Assembly: GCA_963817855.1 (NCBI GenBank)
Contig: CAWFQA010000002.1
Location: 682,001-746,000, forward strand
DNA: 64,000 nucleotides
From: JAKAAZ01 sp963817855
GTDB lineage: Bacteria; Acidobacteriota; Terriglobia; Terriglobales; Acidobacteriaceae
Direction: 5' to 3'
Below, piece by piece: positions 42,528 to 52,658 of the stretch (positions are counted from its first letter, which is position 1; the number at the start of each line of letters is the position of its first letter). The notes beneath the pieces are model-generated. The model saw only the letters and a program-made list of their open reading frames with translations, made no database searches and was not told the origin of the DNA. Position numbers and translations under genes: made by a program.

Positions 42528-43748
42528 ATGGCGACCTCCGACGGCATACTCAACGAGATCCTCGCAGCCAGAGAGCGGATCCGCGATTTTATTTGGTTAA
42601 CTCCCTGCCAACATTCGGCGGATCTTTCCGCTGCGACCGGCCAGCAAGTTCACCTGAAGCTGGATAATCTGCAGCGCACGGGCGCCTTCAAAGAACGCGG
42701 CGCATTGAATAAAATCCTGCGGCTGAGCCCGGAGGAAAAGCTATGCGGAGTGATCGCCGCAAGCGCAGGAAACCATGCCCAGGCCGTTGCCTACCACGCG
42801 ACGCAGCGCGGCATACGGGCGCAGATCGTGATGCCGCTGATGACACCTTTAGTGAAGGTTTCGGCCACCCGCGGCTTCGGTGCCGAAGTCATCTTGCACG
42901 GCGCTAACTACGATGAGACCTATGCCGAGGCCGTTCGCCGCAGCGAGTCTGAAGGCATGACCTTTCTGCATCCCTTCGACGATATGGATGTCATACACGG
43001 GCAAGGCACAATCGGAGTCGAGTTGATTGAGCAGGTTCCGGACCTGGAGGCTGTGATTGTTCCGATCGGAGGCGGCGGACTCATCAGCGGAGTGGCAGCC
43101 GCTCTGAAAGAAATGAATCCTGCGATCCGTGTCATTGGTGTGCAGACGGAACGACTTCCCTCCATGCTGAGGGCCTGTGCCGCCGGGCATCCTGTGACGT
43201 TGCCCGCCGAAGCCACCATTGCCGATGGAATTGCGGTTCGCAGAGCTGGCAACCTTACGTTGCCGCTGGTGCAGCGATATGTGGATGAAATTGTCACAGT
43301 CGATGAAGAGGAGATCGCCAATGCGATTCTGGTTTTGCTGGAGCGAGAGAAGACGCTTGCCGAGGGCGCTGGCGCAGTCGCATTGGCTGCGGTCCTGAAC
43401 AAGAAGACCAGCCTGGAACATCAGAAAACGGTGGTTCTGGTTTGCGGCGGCAATATCGATGTGAGTCTGCTGGCGAGAATTATTGAGCGTGGCTTGGTGA
43501 AAGATGGCAGGAGAGTTCGCATCCGCGTGCACTTATCAGACCGCCCTGGTGCGCTTTATCAGCTCACGAGAATTCTTGCGGAACAGCAAGCCAACATCGT
43601 GGAGACCCTCCACAACCGGTCGCACTATGGCGTGAATCTTGGCGACACGGTGATTGACATTACTCTGGAAACACGCGGAACATCGCACATCCAGACCATT
43701 TCATCGGCGCTCCAGGATGCGGGCTACAAATTCGAGCGGATCACCTAG
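42528..43748 (+). CDS. ilvA: Threonine ammonia-lyase (biosynthetic/catabolic type with ACT domain)
   Basis: PLP enzyme that deaminates threonine to 2-oxobutanoate and ammonia, feeding isoleucine synthesis or threonine breakdown; cytosolic. Product of 406 residues. Seen: PLP Lys55 in QRTGAFKERGALNKIL, AASAGNHAQAVA near 77, the glycine loop VPIGGGGLISGVAAALK near 182-198, and a C-terminal ACT domain (HLSDRPGALYQLTRILAEQQ near 336-355). The single ACT and short length place it with TdcB/short IlvA forms. It generates a 2-aminocrotonate enamine, which RidA-type enzymes clear. It converges with gltD. Confidence 0.92.
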   Translation: MATSDGILNEILAARERIRDFIWLTPCQHSADLSAATGQQVHLKLDNLQRTGAFKERGALNKILRLSPEEKLCGVIAASAGNHAQAVAYHATQRGIRAQIVMPLMTPLVKVSATRGFGAEVILHGANYDETYAEAVRRSESEGMTFLHPFDDMDVIHGQGTIGVELIEQVPDLEAVIVPIGGGGLISGVAAALKEMNPAIRVIGVQTERLPSMLRACAAGHPVTLPAEATIADGIAVRRAGNLTLPLVQRYVDEIVTVDEEEIANAILVLLEREKTLAEGAGAVALAAVLNKKTSLEHQKTVVLVCGGNIDVSLLARIIERGLVKDGRRVRIRVHLSDRPGALYQLTRILAEQQANIVETLHNRSHYGVNLGDTVIDITLETRGTSHIQTISSALQDAGYKFERIT

Positions 43749-43787
43749 CGACGGTCAGACATCTGCATGGGCCGGCTACGCGATTTG

Positions 43788-45236
43788 CTATCCCGCTACG
43801 CCGACTAGGCCGGCATCGCGAGCGTTTGGAACAGCCCGCAAATATTCATCGACGGCTGCGGCTGCTTTCCGTCCTTCAGAAATGGCCCACACCACCAGAG
43901 ATTGTCCACGCCGCATATCGCCTGCCGCAAAGACTCCCTCGACAGTGGTCATATAGCTGTTATTTGTCGCGACATTGCCTCTTGCGTCGATGGCAACTCC
44001 CAGCTTTTCAAGCATGCCGCTGCGCACCGGACCCGAGAAGCCCATGGCCAGCAAGACCAGGTCGACCTCAAGCACAAATTCGCTGCCTGGCTGCGGCTCG
44101 AATTTCGGCGGAGGACCTACTTGAACGCCGTGCAGCTGTTTCACATTACCGTGCTCATCGCCGACAAACTCTGTCGTTGCCAGACTCCAATTCCGTTTGC
44201 CACCTTCTTCGTGCGCTCCTTCGGTGCGTAGCTGCATTGGCCATAATGGCCAAGGTGTCAGCGGCGAGCGCTCGGAAGGAGGTACCGGCATAATTTCAAA
44301 TTGCTCGATTGACAGCGCTTTCTGACGATGACTTGTTCCCAGGCAATCTGCGCCAGTATCTCCGCCGCCAATGATGACAACGCGCTTGCCGCCGGCTAGG
44401 ATCGCTCCAGTTTCCGAAACCGCATCGCCTTCACAGCGGCGATTCTGTTGCGGCAAAAATTCCATTGCGAAGTGAATGCCATTCAGCTCACGTCCAGGAA
44501 CGTTCAGATCGCGCGGCTGCTCCGCACCGCCCGCCAGCAGAATCGCGTCGAAGTCGCGTTGAAGATCTTCAACCGACACATTGTTGCCGACGTGGGCGCC
44601 AGTGACAAATGTCACGCCTTCCAATTGCATTTGTTCCAGGCGGCGATCGAGAATTGTTTTCTCCAGCTTGAAATTCGGAATTCCATACCGCATCAATCCG
44701 CCGATACGGTCGGCTTTTTCGAAGACTGTGACCGCGTGTCCGGCGCGCCGCAATTGTTGCGCGGCCGCTAATCCAGCAGGTCCGGAGCCAACCACTGCGA
44801 CTCGCTTGCCGGTCGAAAATGCGGGCGGTTCAGGATGGACCCAGCCTTCTTCATACGCGTGGTCAATAATATTTTTTTCGATCTGTTTAATCGTCACCGG
44901 AGGAGCATTGATGCCCAATACGCACGCTGCCTCGCAGGGCGCCGGACAAATTCTTCCCGTGATCTCCGGAAAATTATTGGTTGCGTGCAAACGACGCACG
45001 GCCTCTTTCCAGCGACCGCGATAGACCAGATCGTTCCAGTCGGGAATCAGGTTGTTGACCGGACAGCCTGTGTGACAAAACGGCACCCCGCAATCCATGC
45101 AACGCGCGGCCTGCTGTTGCTGCTTTTCTTCCGGAAACGAGCGGTAAATTTCAACCCAATCGTTTACGCGTTCTACAACCGGCCGCCGCTCTGGCAGCTC
45201 GCGTGGAAACTCCATGAATCCTGTGGACTTACCCAT
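43788..45236 (-). CDS. gltD: Glutamate synthase (NADPH) small subunit
   Basis: Feeds electrons from NADPH through FAD and Fe-S clusters to the large subunit, 482 residues. Seen: N-terminal cluster cysteines (CMDCGVPFCHTGCP near 42-55 and RICPAPCEAACVLG near 95-108), FAD motif VAVVGSGPAGLAAAQQL near 147, NADPH motif VVIIGGGDTGADCLG near 286, and GVFAAGDMRRGQSLVVWAIS near 438-457. Its ATG lies within the last eight bases of gltB, so the pair is coupled. Confidence 0.97.
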   Translation of the reverse strand: MGKSTGFMEFPRELPERRPVVERVNDWVEIYRSFPEEKQQQQAARCMDCGVPFCHTGCPVNNLIPDWNDLVYRGRWKEAVRRLHATNNFPEITGRICPAPCEAACVLGINAPPVTIKQIEKNIIDHAYEEGWVHPEPPAFSTGKRVAVVGSGPAGLAAAQQLRRAGHAVTVFEKADRIGGLMRYGIPNFKLEKTILDRRLEQMQLEGVTFVTGAHVGNNVSVEDLQRDFDAILLAGGAEQPRDLNVPGRELNGIHFAMEFLPQQNRRCEGDAVSETGAILAGGKRVVIIGGGDTGADCLGTSHRQKALSIEQFEIMPVPPSERSPLTPWPLWPMQLRTEGAHEEGGKRNWSLATTEFVGDEHGNVKQLHGVQVGPPPKFEPQPGSEFVLEVDLVLLAMGFSGPVRSGMLEKLGVAIDARGNVATNNSYMTTVEGVFAAGDMRRGQSLVVWAISEGRKAAAAVDEYLRAVPNARDAGLVGVAG

Positions 45237-48200
45237 GTTGCACCTGCTCAGCGATCGTCAATGTAGGAAGTTCTCCAGTCGGGATAGCCATTTCGCCGCG
45301 CTCACGCAGCACGCGCTTATATTCCTGCGGAAATATCTTAATGAACTTCGGCAGGCTTTCATTCCAGTTGGCGAGAATCCAACCTGCACGCGGACTCCCG
45401 GTGAGGTCGCGATGCCGCGTAATCAGTGTTTGCAGATCTTCAATCTCCCGCTCATCGACCAGCGGCTCAAGATCAACGGAAGCAGGATTGCATCGTTTCT
45501 GCATAAAATCCCCGAGCTCGTCATAGACGTAGGCGATCCCTCCGTTCATGCCAGCAGCAAAATTTCGTCCGCATGCTCCCAGAACGACTACGCGCCCATT
45601 GGTCATGTATTCGCATCCGTGGTCGCCCACACCTTCTACAACTGCGGTCGCTCCGGAGTTGCGGACTGCGAAGCGTTCTCCAGCGATTCCATTCAAAAAG
45701 ACTTCTCCGCTGGTTGCGCCATAGAGAATGACGTTGCCCGCAAGGATGCTTTCCTCCGGTTGAAAGCTGGAGTTGCGCGGCGGGAAAACAATAACCCTAC
45801 CGCCTGAAAGGCCCTTGCCGACGTAGTCATTCGCCTCTCCTTCCAGCGTGAGTGTGACGCCGTTGGGCAGGAATGCTCCAAAACTTTGTCCGGCAGATCC
45901 TTGCAAATTGAACCGGATGGTTTCCTCGGGCAGCCCTTCTGGCCCGTAGCGTCGCACGACTTCCCCGCCGAGCATGGCGCCGACAGTGCGATGAATGTTT
46001 CGAATCGGAAGCGAGAATTCCACGGGCTGTTGATGATCGAGCGCCGGTTTGGCAAGCTCCATCAAACGATGATCAAGCGCCTGCTCCAGGCCGTGATCCT
46101 GTTTCTGAACGCAATGACGAGCCACCCGTCCCGGAAGCGGCGCACTATACAAGATCGACGACAGATCAATTCCTTTGGCTTTCCAATGATCGACCGCCAA
46201 ATGAGTCTCCAACATGTCGACGCGACCGACCATCTCATTGAAAGTGCGGAAGCTGAGTTTCGCCATGTGCTCGCGAACCTGTTCCGCAAGGAAGAAGAAG
46301 AAATTAATCACATGCTCCGGCTGACCCTGGAACCGCTTGCGAAGTTCCGGGTCCTGCGTTGCGATACCGACCGGACATGTGTTCAAGTGGCACTTGCGAA
46401 TCATGATACAGCCCATCGTGATCAACGGCGCCGTAGCAAAGCCAAATTCCTCCGCACCCAGCAGCGCCGCAATCACAACGTCTCGTCCGGTCTGCAGCTT
46501 GCCATCGGTCTGCACGCGAATGCGGCTGCGCAAGTCATTCAACAGCAAAACCTGCTGCGTTTCCGCCAATCCAAGTTCCCATGGAATTCCGGCATGCTTG
46601 ATGGAACTGAGCGGCGCGGCTCCCGTGCCTCCGCTGTCGCCGCTGATCAACACAACGTCGGCATGGGCTTTGGAAACGCCAGCAGCGACCGTGCCGACTC
46701 CAACCTCCGACACCAGCTTCACTGCAATGCGTGCGCGCGGATTGACGTTCTTCAAGTCGTAGATCAGCTGCGCCAGGTCTTCGATCGAGTAAATATCGTG
46801 ATGCGGAGGCGGCGAAATCAATCCGACTCCTGGAATGGAGTGACGTAGCCGCGCAATCACCTCATCCACTTTGTAACCCGGAAGCTGCCCGCCTTCTCCC
46901 GGCTTCGCTCCCTGAGCCATCTTGATCTGCAGTTCGTCCGCGTTTATCAGGTAGTTCGTTGTTACCCCAAAACGCCCAGACGCGATCTGCTTCACTGCGC
47001 TGCGTCGCAAATCACCGTTGGAATCCGGCGTGAAACGAAGCGCGTCTTCTCCGCCCTCGCCAGTATTCGACATACCGCCGATGCGGTTCATGGCGATGGC
47101 CAGCGTCTCGTGCGCTTCTTTGCTGATCGAACCGAAAGACATGGCCCCCGTGGTGAATCGTTTGACAATCTCCTTCGCAGGTTCCACTTCTTCCAATGGA
47201 ACCGGCGTCTTCGACTCCTTGATTTTCATCAAGCTGCGAAGCGTACACATGTTGCGGTTTTGCTCGTCAATCAGGTCGGTATATTCCTTAAACGTTTTCG
47301 GATTGCTCTGCTGCACCGCATGCTGCAGTTTGCTAATGGTCAACGGATTCAGCAGATGCTCTTCCCCGCCGACGCGGAAGTGATACGCCCCGCCAACGTC
47401 TAAATCGGTTTCGGAGTCGTTCAATGGGGCGAAAGCATACTCATGCTTCATCTGCGCTTCGCGTGCCAGCACATCGAGCCCGATTCCTTCAATTCGCGAC
47501 GCAGTTCCCTGGAAGTATGTCTCCACCAGGTTTCGATTCAAGCCGATCGCCTCAAACACCTGGGCTCCGCGATAGCTCTGCAACGTTGAGATGCCCATCT
47601 TCGAGAATGTCTTCAACAAGCCCTTGTTCACCGCTTTGATGAAATTCTTGACCGCAGTATCGGGCGTAATCCCGTTCACAAGGTAGCCACGATGCGCCAA
47701 GTCACGAATCGAATCGAAAGCCAAATAAGGATTAATCGCGCTGGCGCCGAAACCAATCAGCAATGCGAAATGCATCACCTCGCGCGGCTCGCCAGATTCG
47801 AGAATCAGCGCAACTTGGGTGCGAGTTTCCTCGCGGACCAGCAGGTAGTGCACCGCCGCCAACGCAAGCAAGCTGGGGATGGGAGCGTATTGTTTATCCA
47901 CGCCGCGATCGGAAAGGATCAACAACGTATATCCGGATCGAACGGCAAGAGAGGCGCGCTGGCACAGCTCATCCAGGGCCCGCTTCAATCCTGCCTCGCC
48001 ATCCTCTGAGCGAAAGTGCGTCGGCAGCGTCGTCGCTAGCAGGTCTCCCGTGGACACGCGCCGCAGTTTTTCCAATTCGCGATTCGTCAGGATCGCATGC
48101 GGCAGCTTCAATGTATGGCAGTTCTGCGAGGTCTCTGCCAGAATGTTTCGCTCGCTTCCGATAAAGCTGGACAGCGACATCACCATCTCTTCGCGGATAG

Positions 48201-49812
48201 CATCGATGGGCGGATTGGTCACCTGCGCGAACAGTTGCTTGAAATAACTGAACAGCATTTGCGGCCGGTCCGAAAGGCACGCCAGAGGAGTGTCCGTCCC
48301 CATGGAGCCAATCGGCTCTTCTCCCTTGCTCGCCATCGGCTCCAGAATCATTCTCATGTCTTCTTCGGAATAGCCAAATGCACGCTGACGACGAAGCAGA
48401 GTGTCGGGGTTGGCCCCGTAGACTCGCGAAGGCTCCGGCAAGTGATCGAGTGTGATTTGCTTTTCCTTCAACCACTCTGCGTATGGCTGACGAGAAACCA
48501 ACTGCTGTTTGATTTCCTTGTCGGAGATAATGCGCTGTTGCACAGTGTCCACAAGAAACATTTTTCCGGGCTGCAGCCTTCCCTTCTTCTTGACGTTCGC
48601 CGCCGGGATGTCCAGAACACCCGCCTCGGAAGCAAGAACCACAATGTCGTCCTTGGTCACGACATAACGACCGGGGCGCAGGCCGTTGCGATCCAGCGTC
48701 GCGCCAATCACTCGCCCATCCGTAAAGGCGATCGCCGCAGGCCCATCCCACGGCTCCATCAGTGAAGCGTGATACTCGTAAAAGGCCCTCTTTTCCGGCT
48801 TCATATGCGGATTGCCCGCCCACGCCTCTGGAATCAGCATGGCCATCACGTGCGGCATGGAACGGCCGGATTGAAATAGTAGTTCCACTGCATTGTCAAA
48901 TGCCGATGAATCGCTGCTTCCGTCTTCCACGATGGGAAACAGCTTTTCGATGTCTGGGCCGAATGCCGGCGATTCCAGAATCGACTGGCGCGCATGCATC
49001 CAATTCACATTGCCGCGCAATGTGTTGATTTCTCCATTGTGCGCGACATAGCGGAATGGATGCGCAAGCCGCCAGCTTGGAAACGTGTTGGTCGAAAACC
49101 GCTGATGCACCAGGCACAGCGCGCTATCAACTTCAGGATCGGACAGCTCGCCATAAAAGCTGGCAATCTGCGGCGCAAGCAGCAAGCCCTTATAAATGAT
49201 GGTGCGAGACGACAGCGAGGGAATATAGAAGATTTCCTTGTCTTCAATACTGGAACTGGCAATTTTCTGTTCGGTCAGCTTACGCACGACATAAAGCTTC
49301 CGCTCAAAAGCGTCTTCGTCCATTCCGTCGGGTTTTCCGATGAAAATTTGCTGAATATAAGGTTGCGACCCGCGAGCGACCCGGCCGATTGCATTGCCGT
49401 TGCACGGCGTGTCACGCCAGCCCAGGATGGTCAGGCCCTCTTCCTGGATGATTTGCTCGAAGATTCCTTCGCACTGGAGACGGTTCAGTTTTTCGACCGG
49501 CAGAAAGACCATGCCGGCTGCGTAGGCGCCTGGCGGCGGCAATTTGAAGCCGAGCGCTGCGCATTCGCGAGCGAAAAATCGATGAGGAATCTGGATCAGA
49601 ATGCCGGCGCCATCGCCTGTTTCCGCGTCGCAGCCGCACGCGCCGCGATGCGTCAAATTGATCAAGACCTCGATGCCCTTCAAAATAATTTCGTGGCTTC
49701 TCTCTCCGCGAACGCTGGCCACAAACCCAATTCCGCACGCATCATGTTCGTGGCTGGGGTGGTAAAGACCCTGTGCAGAAGGTGCGGCTGAAACTGCATG
49801 GAATTTAGACAT
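45229..49812 (-). CDS. gltB: Glutamate synthase (NADPH) large subunit
   Basis: Makes glutamate from 2-oxoglutarate and glutamine. Product of 1527 residues in one unbroken frame. Seen: short propeptide ending before the N-terminal nucleophile Cys (HEHDACGIGF), glutaminase domain with FSTNTFPSWRLAHPFR and AHNGEINTLRGN, central domain, the FMN/synthase domain (TGAMSFGSISKEAHETLAIA, GMSNTGEGGEDA, PPPHHDIYSIEDLAQLIYDL), the 3Fe-4S cysteines in CIMIRKCHLNTCPVGIATQD, and the C-terminal beta-helix domain. The ATG at 49812 has AGAGGAAT upstream and sets the usual propeptide length; an upstream reading to 49881 is unsupported. Confidence 0.97.
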   Translation of the reverse strand: MSKFHAVSAAPSAQGLYHPSHEHDACGIGFVASVRGERSHEIILKGIEVLINLTHRGACGCDAETGDGAGILIQIPHRFFARECAALGFKLPPPGAYAAGMVFLPVEKLNRLQCEGIFEQIIQEEGLTILGWRDTPCNGNAIGRVARGSQPYIQQIFIGKPDGMDEDAFERKLYVVRKLTEQKIASSSIEDKEIFYIPSLSSRTIIYKGLLLAPQIASFYGELSDPEVDSALCLVHQRFSTNTFPSWRLAHPFRYVAHNGEINTLRGNVNWMHARQSILESPAFGPDIEKLFPIVEDGSSDSSAFDNAVELLFQSGRSMPHVMAMLIPEAWAGNPHMKPEKRAFYEYHASLMEPWDGPAAIAFTDGRVIGATLDRNGLRPGRYVVTKDDIVVLASEAGVLDIPAANVKKKGRLQPGKMFLVDTVQQRIISDKEIKQQLVSRQPYAEWLKEKQITLDHLPEPSRVYGANPDTLLRRQRAFGYSEEDMRMILEPMASKGEEPIGSMGTDTPLACLSDRPQMLFSYFKQLFAQVTNPPIDAIREEMVMSLSSFIGSERNILAETSQNCHTLKLPHAILTNRELEKLRRVSTGDLLATTLPTHFRSEDGEAGLKRALDELCQRASLAVRSGYTLLILSDRGVDKQYAPIPSLLALAAVHYLLVREETRTQVALILESGEPREVMHFALLIGFGASAINPYLAFDSIRDLAHRGYLVNGITPDTAVKNFIKAVNKGLLKTFSKMGISTLQSYRGAQVFEAIGLNRNLVETYFQGTASRIEGIGLDVLAREAQMKHEYAFAPLNDSETDLDVGGAYHFRVGGEEHLLNPLTISKLQHAVQQSNPKTFKEYTDLIDEQNRNMCTLRSLMKIKESKTPVPLEEVEPAKEIVKRFTTGAMSFGSISKEAHETLAIAMNRIGGMSNTGEGGEDALRFTPDSNGDLRRSAVKQIASGRFGVTTNYLINADELQIKMAQGAKPGEGGQLPGYKVDEVIARLRHSIPGVGLISPPPHHDIYSIEDLAQLIYDLKNVNPRARIAVKLVSEVGVGTVAAGVSKAHADVVLISGDSGGTGAAPLSSIKHAGIPWELGLAETQQVLLLNDLRSRIRVQTDGKLQTGRDVVIAALLGAEEFGFATAPLITMGCIMIRKCHLNTCPVGIATQDPELRKRFQGQPEHVINFFFFLAEQVREHMAKLSFRTFNEMVGRVDMLETHLAVDHWKAKGIDLSSILYSAPLPGRVARHCVQKQDHGLEQALDHRLMELAKPALDHQQPVEFSLPIRNIHRTVGAMLGGEVVRRYGPEGLPEETIRFNLQGSAGQSFGAFLPNGVTLTLEGEANDYVGKGLSGGRVIVFPPRNSSFQPEESILAGNVILYGATSGEVFLNGIAGERFAVRNSGATAVVEGVGDHGCEYMTNGRVVVLGACGRNFAAGMNGGIAYVYDELGDFMQKRCNPASVDLEPLVDEREIEDLQTLITRHRDLTGSPRAGWILANWNESLPKFIKIFPQEYKRVLRERGEMAIPTGELPTLTIAEQVQHG

Positions 49813-50268
49813 TGATTCCTCTGCTAAACATTCACTTTTTAGAGTCCTGTGCATGGTGCGGATCGTCAGGCGGCGTCTCACGAGCGAGAGGCGCTGATCC
49901 GCTGGGACAACCGGGGCTGAAGAGTCTTATTTTATACCACCTTCCCAGTTTACCGGGTAGCCGCTGACAATTTTCTAACGACGCCAGACGCGAGCGGCGT
50001 TAGGCTCCAACATTGTCCCCGAACTGGCTGTTGCTTCGTTCGTGACGGATATGAAACGAACCGGCGGCAGGAAGCGCTATGATCGCTAATAGTAAGGATA
50101 GAATAACGATACTGAGGCCTTCTTCAATTTTGATTGAGAGACGACTTCGAATCTCCGCCAGTGCTCTTTCAAGCTTCAGGATGAGCTGGAGACGACGGGC
50201 GGCTTATACCGTTCTCGGCCAAACCAGCCCGTTGACCCATAACGAATACGATAAGTGATCCCTAATTT
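49813..50268. other. Divergent intergenic region between gltB and the aminotransferase gene
   Basis: About 455 bases holding the promoters of two divergent genes of nitrogen metabolism. One imperfect dyad is visible (CTAACG and GCC at 49975-49985 against GGCGTTAG at 49996-50003). I see no RNA gene, riboswitch or coding sequence. Confidence 0.35.
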
Positions 50269-51450
50269 ATGGAACAATTTTCTCGACTGACTCGGCTGCC
50301 CGCCTATGTATTCAACATCACCAACGATTTGAAAGCGGCCGCACGGCAACGCGGTGAAGACATCATTGACTTCGGTATGGGAAATCCCGACGGCGCAACT
50401 CCCAAGCACATTGTCGACAAGATGATTGAAGCCGCACAGAAGACCGCGACTCATCGCTATTCGCTGTCAAAAGGCATTCCCCGTCTGCGCAAGGCAATCT
50501 GTAACTGGTACAAGCGGCGCTACGATGTCGACCTGGACCCGCTCACTGAAGCTATCGTGACCATCGGCTCCAAAGAGGGCATCGCTCACCTTTGCCTCGC
50601 GACTCTGGATCGCGGAGATTCCGTTCTTGTGCCCAACCCGAGCTACCCCATCCACATTTTTGGGCCCATCATTGCGGGAGCAGATGTGCGGTACATCGAA
50701 ATTACGAGCGCCGACGCCTTTCTCGCGGACCTGCGCGGAGCGCTTCCATCCATGTCTCCGCGGCCGACGATGCTGATCCTCAATTTCCCGTCCAACCCCA
50801 CGACCCAGTGTGTTGATCTCGCTTTCTTTGAGCAGGTGGTTGCGTTATGCAAGGAGTACGGCGTCTACGTTGTGCATGACCTGGCGTATGCCGACCTTGT
50901 CTTCGATGGCTATCGCGCACCTTCCATCCTGCAAGTCCCAGGTGCCAAGGACATTGCAGTGGAATTCTTCACGCTTTCAAAGAGCTACAACATGCCGGGC
51001 TGGCGAGTCGGATTCATGGTTGGCAATCCAACCCTGGTCGCTGCGCTTGGCCGGATCAAAAGCTATTTTGATTATGGAACATTCACTCCCATCCAGGTCG
51101 CGTCCATCCAGGCGCTCGAAGGCCCGCAAGAGTGCGTGCAGCAAATTTGCGATAACTATCGCAGGCGACGCGATGTCCTGGTCCAGGGCCTGAATCAGGC
51201 TGGCTGGCAGGTCGACATGCCAAAAGCAACCATGTTCGTCTGGGCGCAGGTTCCAGAGGCCTACCGAAAACTGGGTTCCTTCGAATTTTCAAAGCAGCTG
51301 CTGATGGAAGCCAAGGTTGCCGTCAGCCCAGGCGTTGGCTTCGGCGAACATGGAGACGGCCATGTCCGCTTCTCCTTAATCGAAAATGAAGAACGAACAC
51401 GCCAGGCCTTGCGCGGAATCAAGCAAATGTTCCAAAGGGTTCAGGTATAG
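50269..51450 (+). CDS. alaC: Alanine/glutamate-pyruvate aminotransferase, AlaC type
   Basis: PLP-dependent class I aminotransferase making alanine from pyruvate and glutamate. Product of 393 residues. Seen: RLPAYVFNITNDLKAAARQR start, IDFGMGNPDGATP near 33-45, YSLSKGIPRLRKAI near 64-77, NFPSNPTTQCVDL near 172-184 (PLP contact Asn), HDLAYADLVFDGY near 203-215, and the PLP Lys238 in FTLSKSYNMPGWR. Close relatives are annotated as LL-diaminopimelate aminotransferase or AlaC; the sequence favours AlaC. Divergent from gltB, which supplies its amino donor. Confidence 0.9.
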   Translation: MEQFSRLTRLPAYVFNITNDLKAAARQRGEDIIDFGMGNPDGATPKHIVDKMIEAAQKTATHRYSLSKGIPRLRKAICNWYKRRYDVDLDPLTEAIVTIGSKEGIAHLCLATLDRGDSVLVPNPSYPIHIFGPIIAGADVRYIEITSADAFLADLRGALPSMSPRPTMLILNFPSNPTTQCVDLAFFEQVVALCKEYGVYVVHDLAYADLVFDGYRAPSILQVPGAKDIAVEFFTLSKSYNMPGWRVGFMVGNPTLVAALGRIKSYFDYGTFTPIQVASIQALEGPQECVQQICDNYRRRRDVLVQGLNQAGWQVDMPKATMFVWAQVPEAYRKLGSFEFSKQLLMEAKVAVSPGVGFGEHGDGHVRFSLIENEERTRQALRGIKQMFQRVQV

Positions 51451-51590
51451 GAGCATTTTCCATGCGGATGCATTCGACCGCGCGTTGGGGAACAAACGTG
51501 GCAGGCTTCCGCGGGAAAACGGCGGCCTTTGTAACTGTTCGTGTGAACATTGATGACTTCCAAAAATCCAGAGGATGGTGACTCAGCACA

Positions 51591-52622
51591 ATGATGAAAG
51601 CTTCTCGTTCCTTTCTCTCCGCGCTCGCTGTTCTTGTCGTTGCCAGCGGTCGCACGGCGCTGGCGCAGCAGCCGGCAACGGCTGCGGTTCCAGTGTCTCC
51701 GGTGCCAGCGAATCAACATAAGACTCACAGGCCGCACAGGCCCTTCGAACTGCAGGCATTGACGCCGGAATTCTGGAAGGTGTTCGACAAGAACGCGACC
51801 CTTACAACGATGGGGACCGGCTTCGGATTTACTGAGGGTCCAGTTTGGGATCCGGCCGGATTTCTGTGGGTGAGCGACGAGTCGAAGAATCAAATCGATA
51901 AGCTCTATCAGGACGGCCACGTCGAGCACATGGTCTCTCTGGTGGATCCCGACGGCAATACGTATGACCGGGACCACCGCCTGCTGAGCACCGCCAGCGG
52001 ATTGCGCGCGATCATTCGGCTCTCCGCGGACGGCAAAAGCTTCGAGACGGTCGTCGATCACTATCACGGCAAGAAGCTGAATACCCCGAACGACATCGTC
52101 GTCGGCCCGGATGGCGCGATCTATTTCACCGATCCAATCATCGATATGACGAAAGACCAGCAGCAGGAGCTGCCTCCTTCCGTCTACCGCCTTGGGACCG
52201 ATAACAATATGTCACTGCTCACCACGGATCTGAAGGCACCGAACGGTCTGGCATTCTCTCCAAACGGAAAATACCTCTACATCGATGACGACGACAGCAT
52301 GAAAATCCGGCGCTACAGGTTCCACAAAGATGGCACTATCTCTGATGGCATGGATTTTGCCGACATGACCGATCCCCAAAAACGCGGCGTTCCCGACGGA
52401 ATGAAAGTCGACGTCAAGGGCCGCCTGTTTGTTTCGGGGCCTGCCGGCATCTGGGTATGGAATCACAAAGGCGTGCACATCGGTACCGTGCAGATGCCCA
52501 AGGGTATGGCCAACCTGACCTGGGGCGGACCGGATAACTCGAAACTCTACATCACTGCCAGCGATACTGTTTATATCCTGCAAACCAAGACGCACGGGAT
52601 TCTGGGCTACCCCAGGAAATAG
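51591..52622 (+). CDS. Exported SMP-30/gluconolactonase-like lactonase
   Basis: Six-bladed propeller hydrolase of the SMP-30/LRE family, 343 residues, exported. Seen: signal peptide (SFLSALAVLVVASGRTALA), FGFTEGPVWDPAGFLWVSD near 80-98 with the metal-ligand Glu, KLNTPNDIVVGPDGAIYFTD near 163-182 with the metal Asn, PNGLAFSPNGKYLYIDD near 214-230, and VPDGMKVDVKGRLFVSG near 264-280 with the metal Asp. Family members open sugar lactones to aldonic acids with Ca2+ or Zn2+. It faces the PQQ dehydrogenase, 36 bases away, whose product it could hydrolyse. Confidence 0.88.
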   Translation: MMKASRSFLSALAVLVVASGRTALAQQPATAAVPVSPVPANQHKTHRPHRPFELQALTPEFWKVFDKNATLTTMGTGFGFTEGPVWDPAGFLWVSDESKNQIDKLYQDGHVEHMVSLVDPDGNTYDRDHRLLSTASGLRAIIRLSADGKSFETVVDHYHGKKLNTPNDIVVGPDGAIYFTDPIIDMTKDQQQELPPSVYRLGTDNNMSLLTTDLKAPNGLAFSPNGKYLYIDDDDSMKIRRYRFHKDGTISDGMDFADMTDPQKRGVPDGMKVDVKGRLFVSGPAGIWVWNHKGVHIGTVQMPKGMANLTWGGPDNSKLYITASDTVYILQTKTHGILGYPRK

Positions 52623-52658
52623 CGCGACGGGATAGCTCGTTTTTCGACGAGATATTGT

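Noticed and set aside
45886..46848. 320-residue plus-strand frame opposite gltB
   Set aside because: Antisense shadow of the glutamate synthase gene; composition is His/Arg/Gln-rich as expected from reverse-strand reading.
48097..49791. Further long plus-strand frames opposite gltB
   Set aside because: Same reason: overlapping an intact conserved gene, with no independent signals.
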